A DNA stretch of 64,000 bases, taken from the NCBI RefSeq assembly GCF_003391115.1, contig NZ_QTJP01000001.1, positions 2,874,501 through 2,938,500 on the forward strand, read 5' to 3'. Source of the stretch: Sphingomonas crusticola. GTDB lineage: Bacteria; Pseudomonadota; Alphaproteobacteria; Sphingomonadales; Sphingomonadaceae. The position numbers and the translations under genes were made by a program. Positions 52,754-62,063 of the stretch are shown piece by piece; position 1 is the first letter of the stretch, and each line of letters opens with the position of its first letter. A model generated the notes under the pieces. It saw only the letters and a list, made by a program, of their open reading frames with translations, had not been told where the DNA came from and made no database searches.

Positions 52754-53892
52754 GCGCGAACATCCGCGGCACGACCGCCGTGATCGGGGCCGGCCTGGCT
52801 GGCCTTGGCGACGCTTCCGGCTTCACGCATCTCGATCTGATCGGGATCGCTGCACACAAGGCGGTGACCGACGCCGGCCTGCGCATGACCGACATCGACG
52901 GGCTGTTCACGGCCAACATGGCCAACATCCTGCCGACATTGGCGGTAGGCGAGTATCTCGGCGTGTCGCCGAGCGTCGCCGTCGGCACCAACACCGGCGG
53001 CAATTCCTTCGTCGACCATCTCCTCTGGGCGGCGCTGGCGCTGCAGGCTGGCTTATGCACCTATGCACTCATCTGCTACGGCAGCACCCAGCGCAGCCGA
53101 CCCGGACCGCCGCCCGATGCGCCGCCCTACGAGACGCCCTATCGGCCGCGCGAGCCGATCTCGTCCTATGCGCTTGCCTGCGCCCGCCACATGCACGAGT
53201 TCGGCACAACCCGCGCGCAACTGGCGTTGGTAGCGGTCTCGGCGCGCAAGTGGGCTCAACTCAATCCGGCCGCCTTCGCGCGCGATCCATTGACGATCGA
53301 GGATGTGCTGGCGAGCCGGATGATCTCGGATCCGCTGAGCCTGCTGGACTGCTGCCTCGTCACCGATGGGGCAGGCGCGGTCGTGCTCACCCGGGCGGAT
53401 CGCGCGGCCGACCACCATGCTGCGCCGGTCTATCTGCTCGGCTGCGCCAGCGCGCAGACCCATCGGCAGATCAGCCAGATGCCGGACCTCACCGTGACCG
53501 CCGCCGCCCAGTCGGGGCCTCGCGCATTCGCGATGGCGGGGCTCAAACCGACCGATGTCGACGTGCTGCAACTCTACGATGCCTTCACGATCAACGTCCT
53601 CCTGTTCCTCGAGGACCTTGGCTTTTGTCGGAAGGGCGAGGCCGGGGCGCTGGTCGCCAGTGGCGCCATCGCTCCCGGTGGAGCGCTTCCGGTCAACACC
53701 AATGGCGGCGGCCTCGCCTGTGTCCATCCCGGCATGTACGGCATCTTCGCCATCATCGAGGCGGTCGAGCAGTTGCGTGGTGGCACAGGCCAGCGCCAGA
53801 TCGAGGGCGCTCAGATCGCGCTGGCGCACGGCAATGGCGGCCTGCTTTCCGCCCAGACCACCGCTCTCTTCGGCACTCGGGCCACGCTCTAA
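52750..53892 (+). CDS. thiolase-like protein lacking the nucleophilic cysteine
   Basis: The 380-residue protein is of the SCP2/Ltp thiolase type: LYDAFTINVLLFLEDLGFC and NTNGGGLACVHPGMYGIF. The acyl-binding cysteine position reads GTNTGGNS, and the C-terminal cysteine region reads HGNGG, so the normal thiolase residues are absent. Tyr276 (YDAFT) and Tyr330 (HPGMYG) are kept; tyrosines at these places have been proposed as catalytic in Ltp2-type aldolases. A retro-aldol cleavage of a CoA thioester together with DUF35 is therefore more likely than thiolysis. Confidence 0.88.
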   Translation: MSANIRGTTAVIGAGLAGLGDASGFTHLDLIGIAAHKAVTDAGLRMTDIDGLFTANMANILPTLAVGEYLGVSPSVAVGTNTGGNSFVDHLLWAALALQAGLCTYALICYGSTQRSRPGPPPDAPPYETPYRPREPISSYALACARHMHEFGTTRAQLALVAVSARKWAQLNPAAFARDPLTIEDVLASRMISDPLSLLDCCLVTDGAGAVVLTRADRAADHHAAPVYLLGCASAQTHRQISQMPDLTVTAAAQSGPRAFAMAGLKPTDVDVLQLYDAFTINVLLFLEDLGFCRKGEAGALVASGAIAPGGALPVNTNGGGLACVHPGMYGIFAIIEAVEQLRGGTGQRQIEGAQIALAHGNGGLLSAQTTALFGTRATL

Positions 53893-53902
53893 CCAGGAAG
53901 GA

Positions 53903-54133
53903 ATGTCCGTGCGCGAGTTCAAGGTCGTCAATGAGTGTCAGGGGGTCGTGATCGCCGTCGAGGCCTCCCCGGGCACGCAGGTGGAGGAGGGCGACACGCT
54001 CATCCTGCTTGAATCGATGAAGATGGAGATCCCGGTTGCCGCCCCGCGAGCCGGTCGCGTCGGCACGATATCGGTCGCGATCGGCGACGTCGTTGCCGAG
54101 GATCAGCTGCTCGCGGTGCTCGAGTTAGACTGA
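53903..54133 (+). CDS. biotin carboxyl carrier protein
   Basis: The 76-residue protein is a lone biotinyl domain with LLESMKMEIPVAAP; K40 in ESMKM is the biotin site. The ATG at 53903 is preceded by AGGAAG. It shares one base with the biotin carboxylase start (TGATG), so both are co-translated. No carboxyltransferase gene is seen in the window. Confidence 0.92.
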   Translation: MSVREFKVVNECQGVVIAVEASPGTQVEEGDTLILLESMKMEIPVAAPRAGRVGTISVAIGDVVAEDQLLAVLELD

Positions 54134-55497
54134 TGCGAAGGCTCGGCAAGATTCTGGTCGCCAACCGCGGCGAAATTGCGTGCCGGATCATGCGGTCCTG
54201 CCGCCTTCTGGGAAAACAGACGGTCGCAGTCTATTCGGAAGCCGACGTCGATGCACTGCATGTCACCATGGCCGATGAGGCGATCTGCATCGGGCCGGCC
54301 GCCGCGCGCGAAAGCTATCTACGCATCGATCATATAATCGAAGCCGCCCGATCCACCGGCGCCGACGCGATCCACCCGGGCTACGGTTTCTTATCCGAGA
54401 ACGCGGATTTCGCCGACGCCTGCGCGGCCGCCGGCATCGCGTTCATCGGTCCGCCGGCGGACGCGATCCGGGCGATGGGGATGAAGGATCGCGCCAAGGA
54501 TCTGGCATCCGCCGCCGGGCTTCCGATCCTGCCCAGCTACCAGGGGGAGGATCAAACGCCTGAGACATTGCAAGCGGCGGCAGAGAAGATCGGATGGCCG
54601 GTCTTCATCAAGGCGATAGCCGGCGGCGGCGGGCGCGGCATGCGGCGAGTGGACGGAGCCGACGCCTTTGCCGCGGCTTTGGCCTCAGCCCAGCGCGAGG
54701 CGACCAGCAGCTTCGGGGATCAGCGCGTGCTGCTCGAGAAATATCTTGAAAATCCGCGGCATGTCGAAGTCCAGGTGTTGGCTGACGGGCATGGCCATGT
54801 CGTCCATCTGTTCGACCGCGATTGTTCGATCCAACGGCGCCATCAGAAGATCGTCGAGGAGGCTCCCGCACCCTGGCTCGGGTCCGAAACGCGCGAGCGC
54901 ATGCGCGAGGCAGCGATCGCGATCACGCGGGCGATCGACTATCGGGGCGTCGGCACGATCGAGTTCATCGTCGACGCGGGGGCGACCGGCGCCTTCTACT
55001 TCATGGAGATGAACACGCGGCTGCAGGTCGAGCATCCGGTGTCCGAGATGACGACCGGGCTCGATCTGGTCGAATGGCAAGTCCGCGTCGCCGAGGGCGA
55101 GGCCCTGCCGTTCGTTCAAGTCGACATTGCCGGACACGGCCATGCGATCGAGGTCCGGCTGTGCGCCGAGAATGTCGCGCGCAACTTCATGCCATCGCCA
55201 GGTCGGCTCGATGCGCTGGCCTTTCCATCCGCCGTCGATGGGGTGCGTATCGATTGCGGCGTGCGGGCGGGTGATACGATCTCCCCCTGGTACGACCCGA
55301 TGATCGGCAAGCTGATCGTGTGGGGGGAGGATCGGCCGCACGCCGTCGAGCGCCTCGGCGCTGCGCTCGCGCAGTGCAGGATCGATGGCATCCCCAACAA
55401 TCTCGATTTTCTCGGCAAGATCGTCGGCCACGCCGCATTCCGCGACGGGCCGATCGATACAGGTTTCGTCGAACGTCACCGCCACGAATTGATCTGA
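54133..55497 (+). CDS. biotin carboxylase (AccC-like)
   Basis: The 454-residue protein starts KILVANRGEIACRIMRSCR and has the ATP-grasp core with GGGGRGMRRV, HVEVQVLADG, CSIQRRHQKIVEEAPA and FYFMEMNTRLQVEHPVSEM. It carboxylates biotin on the carrier protein with ATP and bicarbonate. A second copy of a housekeeping enzyme in a catabolic operon suggests a dedicated acyl-CoA or ketone carboxylase. Such enzymes need a carboxyltransferase that is not found nearby. Confidence 0.92.
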   Translation: MRRLGKILVANRGEIACRIMRSCRLLGKQTVAVYSEADVDALHVTMADEAICIGPAAARESYLRIDHIIEAARSTGADAIHPGYGFLSENADFADACAAAGIAFIGPPADAIRAMGMKDRAKDLASAAGLPILPSYQGEDQTPETLQAAAEKIGWPVFIKAIAGGGGRGMRRVDGADAFAAALASAQREATSSFGDQRVLLEKYLENPRHVEVQVLADGHGHVVHLFDRDCSIQRRHQKIVEEAPAPWLGSETRERMREAAIAITRAIDYRGVGTIEFIVDAGATGAFYFMEMNTRLQVEHPVSEMTTGLDLVEWQVRVAEGEALPFVQVDIAGHGHAIEVRLCAENVARNFMPSPGRLDALAFPSAVDGVRIDCGVRAGDTISPWYDPMIGKLIVWGEDRPHAVERLGAALAQCRIDGIPNNLDFLGKIVGHAAFRDGPIDTGFVERHRHELI

Positions 55498-55512
55498 GCA
55501 GGGAGACCCGCG

Positions 55513-56328
55513 GTGAGCACCGACACGTACGCCGTTTACGCGATCCGCTACGGCCACCATGACCGCATGGCGGCCGAGAATCTGATCTATTCCGACGATC
55601 ATACGACGCCGATGCCGATCGATTATTTCATCTGGGCGATCGTGGGCGAGACCCGCACCTTCATTCTCGACACGGGCTTCGACCCCGCCGTCGCCGCCCG
55701 ACGCGGGCGGACGATGGTGCGGCCGATCGAGCAGAGCCTCCCTTTGCTCGGCATCCAGCCGGATACGGTGTCCAACGTGATCATCTCCCACATGCATTAC
55801 GACCATGCCGGCAATCTCGGCGCCTTTCCCCGCGCCCGGTTCCACCTGCAGGAAGCCGAGATGCATTACTGCACCGGCCGCTGCATGTGCCACGCGGTCA
55901 TGCGCATGCCGTTCGAGCCGCAGGACGTCTCGGCGATGGTCCACAACGTTTTTGACGGCCGCGTCCAATATCATGCCGGCACCAGCCAATTGGCGCCGGG
56001 CGTCACTCTTCACCTGGTCGGCGGCCATTCGGGCGGGTTGCAGATTGTCGAGGTCGCGACCAGCCGTGGCACGGTCGTGCTCGCGTCGGACGCCGCGCAT
56101 CTCCACGCCAATATTGATCTGCGCCGGCCATTCCCGGTCCTGGTCGACATGGCCGATTATATGGATGGGCTCGAGATGCTCGATCGTCTCGCCACGTCGC
56201 GCGACCACATCATTCCCGGTCATGAGCCGCGTGTGCTCACCGACTATCCACGGATGTTCGCGGACTTGCCGGATATCGTCCGGCTCGACCTTGTCGGCCC
56301 CAAAAATGCGCGAGGGACAATCATATGA
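55513..56328 (+). CDS. metallo-beta-lactamase-fold lactonase-like protein
   Basis: The 271-residue protein has the HxHxDH motif HMHYDHAG (H93, H95, D97, H98), GHSGGLQIVEV and a D-containing SDAAHLHANIDL segment, close to the N-acyl homoserine lactonase (AttM/AiiA) type. In a catabolic operon it more likely opens a lactone ring of the substrate. It begins with GTG and its stop overlaps the next start. Confidence 0.88.
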   Translation: MSTDTYAVYAIRYGHHDRMAAENLIYSDDHTTPMPIDYFIWAIVGETRTFILDTGFDPAVAARRGRTMVRPIEQSLPLLGIQPDTVSNVIISHMHYDHAGNLGAFPRARFHLQEAEMHYCTGRCMCHAVMRMPFEPQDVSAMVHNVFDGRVQYHAGTSQLAPGVTLHLVGGHSGGLQIVEVATSRGTVVLASDAAHLHANIDLRRPFPVLVDMADYMDGLEMLDRLATSRDHIIPGHEPRVLTDYPRMFADLPDIVRLDLVGPKNARGTII

Positions 56329-57227
56329 CCGAGACGATCGGCTTCATCGGCCTTGGCAGGATGGGCGGGCCGATGGCCTCCCGCCTGATCGAGGCCGGTC
56401 ACAAGCTTTACATCATGGATCCAAGCGATGCCGCCGCCGAGGCGCTGGTTGCGCGCGGCGCGGTCCGTGCCTTCACGCCGAGCGAGATCGCCGATGCGGC
56501 CGAGCTGGTTTTCTCCAGCCTCCCCAGTCCGGCGATCGTGCGCGATATTGCCACCGGCGAGCATGGTCTTATTCATGGCAGTCGGATCCGCCGCTTCGTC
56601 GATCTTTCGACGATCGGACAGGCGGCCTGCAAGATCATCGCCGAGCAGCTTTCGGCCAAGTCGATCGCCTTCCTCGATGCGCCCGTCTCGGGTGGCATCA
56701 AGGGCGCGCGCGAAGGAACGCTCGCGATCATGGTCGGCGGCGGCCGCGCGCATTTCGAGGAGCTCCGGCCGATCCTATCGCTGCTCGGCAAATTGTTCTT
56801 CATGGGGGAGACGCCCGGCTCCGGCCAGACGATGAAGCTCGCCAACAACATCATGGCGGCCTGCGCGATCGCGATCACGTCGGAAGCGATGGCGATGGGG
56901 ATCAAGGGCGGTCTCGATCCGGCGACGATGATCGAAGTCCTCAACGTCTCGTCCGGCCGTAATAGCGCCACCCAGGATAAGTGGCCGCGCTCGGTACTGC
57001 CGCGCAGCTTCGACTTCGGCTTCGCCACCGGCCTGTCCTTCAAGGATGTGCGGCTGGGCGTCGAGGAGGCCGAGGCGCTGGGCGTGCCGATGATCGTCGG
57101 TTCCGCCGTCCGCCAGATGCTGTCGATCACCAACCAGATCTATGGCGCCGATTCCGATTTCACGGCGATGGCCAAGGTCGTCGAGCGCTGGGCCGGGATC
57201 CAACCCGAAGCACAATCCATCAACTGA
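56325..57227 (+). CDS. 3-hydroxyisobutyrate dehydrogenase-like reductase
   Basis: The 300-residue protein has the NAD-binding motif IGFIGLGRMGGPMASRL, FLDAPVSGGIKGAREGTLAIMVGG and KLANN with the catalytic lysine. Members oxidise beta-hydroxy acids or reduce the matching semialdehydes. It overlaps the upstream gene by four bases and is followed by the PcaC-like gene. Confidence 0.92.
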   Translation: MTETIGFIGLGRMGGPMASRLIEAGHKLYIMDPSDAAAEALVARGAVRAFTPSEIADAAELVFSSLPSPAIVRDIATGEHGLIHGSRIRRFVDLSTIGQAACKIIAEQLSAKSIAFLDAPVSGGIKGAREGTLAIMVGGGRAHFEELRPILSLLGKLFFMGETPGSGQTMKLANNIMAACAIAITSEAMAMGIKGGLDPATMIEVLNVSSGRNSATQDKWPRSVLPRSFDFGFATGLSFKDVRLGVEEAEALGVPMIVGSAVRQMLSITNQIYGADSDFTAMAKVVERWAGIQPEAQSIN

Positions 57228-57244
57228 AGATCCGGAGATCATCG

Positions 57245-57625
57245 ATGAGTAAGGAAATCTACGATCGCGGCCTTGAAATCCGCAAGTCGGTGCTCGGCGC
57301 CGAGTTCGTCGAAAACGCGATCCGCAACGCCGACGATTTCAATCGCCCGCTGCAGGAACTGGTGACCGAATATTGCTGGGGGTGGGTGTGGGGCCGCGAT
57401 GGGCTTTCCAAACGCGACCGCAGCCTGATCAATCTGGCGATGATCGGTACGCTCAATCGCGCACACGAGCTGAAGATGCACGTCAAGGGCGCGATCCGGA
57501 ACGGCGTCACCCGTGAGGAAATTCGCGAGGTACTGCTGCAGGTTGCGATCTATGCCGGTGTCCCGGCCGGGGTGGATTCTTTCCGGTTGGCGCGCGAGGC
57601 GCTGGCCGAGCTGGACGCAGCATGA
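57245..57625 (+). CDS. PcaC-like carboxymuconolactone decarboxylase-family protein
   Basis: The 126-residue protein matches the PcaC branch: GLEIRKSVLGAEFVENAI, FNRPLQELVTEYCWGWVWGR and IREVLLQVAIYAGVPAGVDSF. It lacks the CxxC of the AhpD branch. It may decarboxylate a lactone-type aromatic ring product. The stop overlaps the aldehyde dehydrogenase start. Confidence 0.9.
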   Translation: MSKEIYDRGLEIRKSVLGAEFVENAIRNADDFNRPLQELVTEYCWGWVWGRDGLSKRDRSLINLAMIGTLNRAHELKMHVKGAIRNGVTREEIREVLLQVAIYAGVPAGVDSFRLAREALAELDAA

Positions 57626-59121
57626 GCATGCCCGCAGCAGCCGATCTGCCGCGCCATCAGATGCTGATCGAAGGCAAATGGGTCGACGCGAACGGGGGCG
57701 AATGGTTTCCGACCGACAATCCCTTCCTCGGCAAGCCTTGGGCGATGATCGCGCGTGGCGACAACGCGGATGTCGATCGCGCGATCGCGGCGGCGGCGGC
57801 CGCGTTTCGCGGGCCTTGGCGCAAAATGTCGGCATCCGAACGTGGTGCGATCCTGCGGCGCTTCGGCGACCTGGTCGCCCAGAATGCTGATCGCCTCGGA
57901 GAGATCGAGACGCGCGACAACGGCAAGCTGATCACCGAGATGCGCGGCCAGCTGCGCTACATCCCGCAATGGTTCTATTATTTTGGGGGCTTGGCCGACA
58001 AGATCGAAGGCCGGGTCATCCCGATCGACAAGCCGGGCGTCTTCAATTTCACGCGCGAGGAGCCGATCGGCGTCGTCGCGGCGATCACACCGTGGAATTC
58101 GCCGCTGATGCTCGCCACGTGGAAGCTCGCGCCGGCGCTTGCCGCCGGCAACACCATCGTGTGGAAGCCGAGCGAATTCTCCTCGGCTTCCGCACTCGCC
58201 TTCGGCGAATTGTTCGAGCAAGCTGGTTTCCCGCCCGGCGTGGTCAACATCGTCACCGGCTTCGGTTCGGAAATCGGCGAAGCCCTCGTGACCGATCCGC
58301 GCGTCGCAAAGGTCGCGTTCACCGGCGGGGATGCGACAGGCGAGCAGGTTTATGGTCTGGCGGCCCGCGGTATCAAGCCGGTCACGCTGGAGTTGGGCGG
58401 CAAGTCGGCCAACATCGTGTTCGACGATGCCGATATTCCAAACGCCATTCGCGGTGTGGTTTCGGGCATTTTCGCCGCCACCGGCCAGACCTGCATCGCC
58501 GGATCGCGGTTGCTCGTTCAGCGCTCAATTCATGATCAGGTCGTGGACGGACTGCTTGCGCTCGCGCGCACCGCGCAGATGGGCGATCCGCTCAGCGACG
58601 CCACCCAGATCGGACCCGTCACCACGCCCGGCCAATATCGCAAGGTGCTCGACTATATCGACATCGCGCGTGGGGAAGGGGCGTCCTGCGTGATTGGCGG
58701 CGCGGCGGCGACGCGGCCGGAATGCGGCAGCGGCTGGTTCGTCGAACCGACGATATTCACGGACGTGAAGCAATCGATGCGGATCGCGCAGGAAGAGGTG
58801 TTCGGGCCGGTGCTGGCGGTGATCCCGTTCGAGGACGAAGAAGAGGCGATCGGGATCGCCAATGACACGCAATTCGGCCTCGCCGCCGGCGTCTGGACCC
58901 AGTCGATCCGACGCGCGCTTACTGCGTCCGAACGGCTCGAAGCTGGCACCGTCTGGGTCAACACCTATCGTGCGGTTAGCTACATGTCGCCCTTTGGCGG
59001 CTATAAAAGATCGGGCGTGGGCCGCGAAAACGGCATGTCCGCAATCCGCGGCTACCTGCAAGAGAAGAGCGTTTGGATAGACCTCAATGGCGAGGCTCCC
59101 AACCCGTTCGTGATGCGCTGA
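57622..59121 (+). CDS. aldehyde dehydrogenase
   Basis: The 499-residue protein has [11 protein letters not shown] with the catalytic glutamate, [16 protein letters not shown] with the nucleophilic cysteine, and the ALDH C-terminal [15 protein letters not shown]. It oxidises an aldehyde with NAD(P)+. In this cluster it could oxidise an aldehyde released by the thiolase-like enzyme or a side chain aldehyde. Confidence 0.95.
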   Translation: MSMPAAADLPRHQMLIEGKWVDANGGEWFPTDNPFLGKPWAMIARGDNADVDRAIAAAAAAFRGPWRKMSASERGAILRRFGDLVAQNADRLGEIETRDNGKLITEMRGQLRYIPQWFYYFGGLADKIEGRVIPIDKPGVFNFTREEPIGVVAAITPWNSPLMLATWKLAPALAAGNTIVWKPSEFSSASALAFGELFEQAGFPPGVVNIVTGFGSEIGEALVTDPRVAKVAFTGGDATGEQVYGLAARGIKPVTLELGGKSANIVFDDADIPNAIRGVVSGIFAATGQTCIAGSRLLVQRSIHDQVVDGLLALARTAQMGDPLSDATQIGPVTTPGQYRKVLDYIDIARGEGASCVIGGAAATRPECGSGWFVEPTIFTDVKQSMRIAQEEVFGPVLAVIPFEDEEEAIGIANDTQFGLAAGVWTQSIRRALTASERLEAGTVWVNTYRAVSYMSPFGGYKRSGVGRENGMSAIRGYLQEKSVWIDLNGEAPNPFVMR

Positions 59122-59192
59122 TAGCACAGCGTTCGCAGATCGCGCGCTGGGGATGGCCGGCGCCCCTAATTTGCGAGCTCAGGGAGATGATC

Positions 59193-59792
59193 ATGAGCAA
59201 GGTTCTGGTTCTCTATTATTCGAGTTACGGGCATATCGAGCAGATGGCGCAGGCTGTCGCGGACGGCGCGCGCGAGACCGGCGCCACCGTCGACATCAAG
59301 CGCGTGCCGGAAACAGCGACGGAGGAGGTCGCCAAGGCGGCTCACTTCAAGCTCGATCAGCCAGCGCCGATCGCAAGCGTCAACGAGCTCGCCGACTATG
59401 ACGCGATCATTCTCGGCCTGCCGACCCGTTTTGGGCGGATGCCGTCCCAGATCGCGGCTTTCCTTGATCAGGCCGGCGGGCTGTGGGCGAGCGGAAAACT
59501 GAACGGCAAGGTCGGCTCGGCCTTCGCGTCGACCGCAACCCAGCATGGCGGGCAGGAGACGACCTTGTTCTCCGCCATCACCAATCTCATGCATTTCGGC
59601 ATGGTGATCGTCGGCTTGCCCTACAGCTACGAGGCGCAGATGGGCCTGAGCGAAGTACATGGCGGCACCCCCTATGGCGCCACCACCATAGCCGCGGGCG
59701 ACGGCAGCCGTCAGCCGAGCCAGATCGAGCTCGACGGTGCCCGCTTCCAGGGCCGGCACGTCGCGGAGATCGCTAATAAGCTGTTCGCATGA
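59193..59792 (+). CDS. wrbA: NAD(P)H:quinone oxidoreductase, WrbA type
   Basis: The 199-residue protein has [16 protein letters not shown], the FMN-binding [12 protein letters not shown] and [11 protein letters not shown] ... [20 protein letters not shown], all typical of WrbA. It reduces quinones by two electrons and would protect against quinones from aromatic oxidation. I took the ATG at 59193 after AGGGAGATG; the longer frame begins inside the ALDH gene. Confidence 0.95.
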   Translation: MSKVLVLYYSSYGHIEQMAQAVADGARETGATVDIKRVPETATEEVAKAAHFKLDQPAPIASVNELADYDAIILGLPTRFGRMPSQIAAFLDQAGGLWASGKLNGKVGSAFASTATQHGGQETTLFSAITNLMHFGMVIVGLPYSYEAQMGLSEVHGGTPYGATTIAAGDGSRQPSQIELDGARFQGRHVAEIANKLFA

Positions 59793-59862
59793 CCGGCTGG
59801 TTCCGCTTGGCCGCCGCGACCCGATCGCTCTCCCGCACAGCGGGGCGAGAAGGACCGCGCGA

Positions 59863-60138
59863 TCAGCCGACCTTCTTGTCGAACTCACGCACGCTAAGCA
59901 CGCGCCAGATTCCTCCCTTGGTGTAGGGATCTTCCTCGCAAAAGCGCCGCGCGGTCGCCCAGTCCGGCGCTTCGAAGACATATAGGCCGCCGTTGACAGT
60001 GCCGGCGTCGCCCACCGTGGGGCCGGCCATCACGATCCTGACCAGCCCCGTCGCCGCATGGGCAAAATGGGCGGGCCGTTCGCGCGCCTGCGCTTCGGCC
60101 TGGCCTTCGTTCAGATCATACATCGCCGCAAAGTACAT
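59863..60138 (-). CDS. YciI-family protein
   Basis: The 91-residue protein starts MYFAAMYDLNEGQAEAQARERPAHFAHA and includes GPTVGDAGTVNGGLYVFEAPDW and EEDPYTKGGIW, the YciI-like dehydratase/dehalogenase-type fold. Some members act on muconolactone-like or chlorinated compounds. It is convergent with wrbA and lies 40 bp after the CoA-ligase gene's stop direction on the same strand (downstream of it). Confidence 0.85.
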   Translation of the reverse strand: MYFAAMYDLNEGQAEAQARERPAHFAHAATGLVRIVMAGPTVGDAGTVNGGLYVFEAPDWATARRFCEEDPYTKGGIWRVLSVREFDKKVG

Positions 60139-60177
60139 CCCAATCTCCTTTAACCTGTTTCCGATTGCCTCGTTGCG

Positions 60178-61782
60178 TCACCCAGCCCGAACCCGCTCCC
60201 CATAGATCTGGCGTAAATCTTCCTTGCTGACCTTGCCGGTGGAATTGTGCGGCAATGCGTCCATGAGGATCACGTCATCGGGAACCCAGAGCTTGGGCAC
60301 GCGCGGCTTGAGATAGGCGATCACATCGGCCGGACTGAGCCTGGCACCGTCGCGCGATACTATGAACAGCACCGGCCTTTCCTGCCAGCGCGGATGCGGC
60401 ACACCGATGACGGCAGCTTCGAGTACGTCATCATGCTCTCTGGCGGCATGCTCGAGGTCGATCGAACTCACCCACTCGCCGCCACTCTTGATCACGTCCT
60501 TGATCCGATCGGTGATGCGCAGCCCTTCGCGAGCGCTGACGGTGGCAAGATCGCCGGTGTTCATCCAGCCTTCCTCGTCGCAAAGCTGGATATCGTCCCG
60601 ACCGAGATACTCGGTAGCGCACCAGGGCCCTTTAACCTGCAGCTGTCCGGGCGTGGTGCCGTCGTTAGGAAGCTGCGCGCCGCCGGGTCCGATGACGCGC
60701 AACCTCGTCCCGAAGACAGGCTTCCCCTGAGGAGCCAAGGCCTCGGTCGCCCCCGTGAGCACGTCGGGCCTCGTGGAAAGCATGGTAGCGGCATGCGTGG
60801 TTTCGGTCATGCCCCACACCTGGATGGTGCGCACACCAAAGCGGGTGAAGAAATCACTCATCATCGCTGGCGGCGGTGCGGCGCCGCCGCACACAATCCG
60901 GTTCAGTGTCCCGGGAGCACGGCCGGTGCGAATGCATTGATCAAGCAAGCCCATCCAAACGGTCGGGACACCCGATCCCACCGTTACGCCTTCCTCGCTG
61001 ATGATCTTCAGCATGGTTTCGCCATCGACGGCCCGCCCCGGCAACACCAGCCTCGCGCCCACCATGGGAGCGAGATAGGGGGCGCCCCAGCCGTTACAGT
61101 GGAAAAAGGCCGCTGCCGGCATGATCGTGTCCGATGCGCTGACGTCCCAGCCATCAGCAGGTGCAATCGCCATCGCCGAGAGCAGGCTCCCGCGATTGCT
61201 GTAAAGCACCCCCTTCGGATCGCCGGTCGTGCCCGAGGTGAAGCAGAGCGTGGATGCCGTCCGCTCGTCGAAGCTGGGCCATGCGAAATCGGCATCGCCT
61301 GCAGCGAGGATGTCGTCGAAATAGCCTAGGGTCAGGCCGGACGGATCGGATTCGCGGGGCGGTCCCATGATGATGAAGCGCTCCACTGTGGTCAGCAGCG
61401 GTGCCAGTTCGGCTGCGAGCGTGATGCAATCAGGGTCCACGAATAGGAAGCGGTCGGCCGCGTGATTGATCGTGAAGGCGATCTGGCGCGCGGAGAGCCG
61501 CGGGTTGGCGGTGTGAAGCACCGCGCCAATACCTGGCACCGCATACATGAGTTCGAAATGCCGGTGGGTTGTCCACGCCAGCGAGCCAACCGTTTCCCCG
61601 GGATGTAGGCCGAGCTTCAGCAGGCCGCTGGCGAGCTTGCGCGCGCGCTGACCCGCTTGCGCATAGGTGTAGCTGAACCGCTCCGGCTCCCAGGCCACGA
61701 TTTCAACATCACCGAAATTCTCCTCGGCGTGCACGAGAAGCGCGCTCAACAGCAGCGGCTCGACCTGCATCAATCCCTTCAT
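60178..61782 (-). CDS. AMP-forming acyl-CoA synthetase
   Basis: From the ATG at 61782 the protein has 534 residues, with TSGTTGDPKGVLYSNRG (P-loop), the motif WGMTETTHAA, and a C-terminal domain GGEWVSSIDLEH and SKEDLRQIY. It activates a carboxylic acid to a CoA thioester, the likely substrate for the thiolase-like, MaoC and SDR enzymes. GGGGAGGAG precedes the ATG. An upstream in-frame start at 61848 was rejected. A LacI-like site lies 70 bp upstream. Confidence 0.93.
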   Translation of the reverse strand: MKGLMQVEPLLLSALLVHAEENFGDVEIVAWEPERFSYTYAQAGQRARKLASGLLKLGLHPGETVGSLAWTTHRHFELMYAVPGIGAVLHTANPRLSARQIAFTINHAADRFLFVDPDCITLAAELAPLLTTVERFIIMGPPRESDPSGLTLGYFDDILAAGDADFAWPSFDERTASTLCFTSGTTGDPKGVLYSNRGSLLSAMAIAPADGWDVSASDTIMPAAAFFHCNGWGAPYLAPMVGARLVLPGRAVDGETMLKIISEEGVTVGSGVPTVWMGLLDQCIRTGRAPGTLNRIVCGGAAPPPAMMSDFFTRFGVRTIQVWGMTETTHAATMLSTRPDVLTGATEALAPQGKPVFGTRLRVIGPGGAQLPNDGTTPGQLQVKGPWCATEYLGRDDIQLCDEEGWMNTGDLATVSAREGLRITDRIKDVIKSGGEWVSSIDLEHAAREHDDVLEAAVIGVPHPRWQERPVLFIVSRDGARLSPADVIAYLKPRVPKLWVPDDVILMDALPHNSTGKVSKEDLRQIYGERVRAG

Positions 61783-61851
61783 CTCATTCTCCTCCCCAGC
61801 TGGCCTCGGACCTGGCCGCCGCTCTCCGATGAGAATCGCGGTTAGCATGTT

Positions 61852-61867
61852 CTGACAACGTGTGCAG
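61852..61867. promoter_or_regulatory. candidate LacI operator, site D (acyl-CoA synthetase)
   Basis: CTGACAACGTGTGCAG matches 13 of 16 positions of the shared palindrome and differs from site E by one base. On the minus strand a TATAGA -10-like element (61878-61873) precedes it by five bases, the same layout as site C. Confidence 0.65.
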
Positions 61868-62008
61868 TCATTTCTATATCGCTGCTGGAGCGCGCGTGCG
61901 CGCCAGCCCCTCCCACGATGCGGGAAGACTGCGTGTCCTTCGAAGGCTCTCTGGTGATTTGCATTTCGCGCGGGTTTGACTCGTTGCAGTTGACTCGCTC
62001 AATCTCTG

Positions 62009-62024
62009 CTGGCAACGTGTGCAG
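62009..62024. promoter_or_regulatory. candidate LacI operator, site E (TonB receptor)
   Basis: CTGGCAACGTGTGCAG matches 13 of 16 positions of the shared palindrome. A TTGACT -35-like element lies at 61976-61981 and a weak -10 at 61999-62004, four bases before the site, repeating the promoter-operator spacing of site C. Confidence 0.65.
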
Positions 62025-62063
62025 AATAACAGGCTCACGATGGCCGATAAGAGGGAGGTGGTA

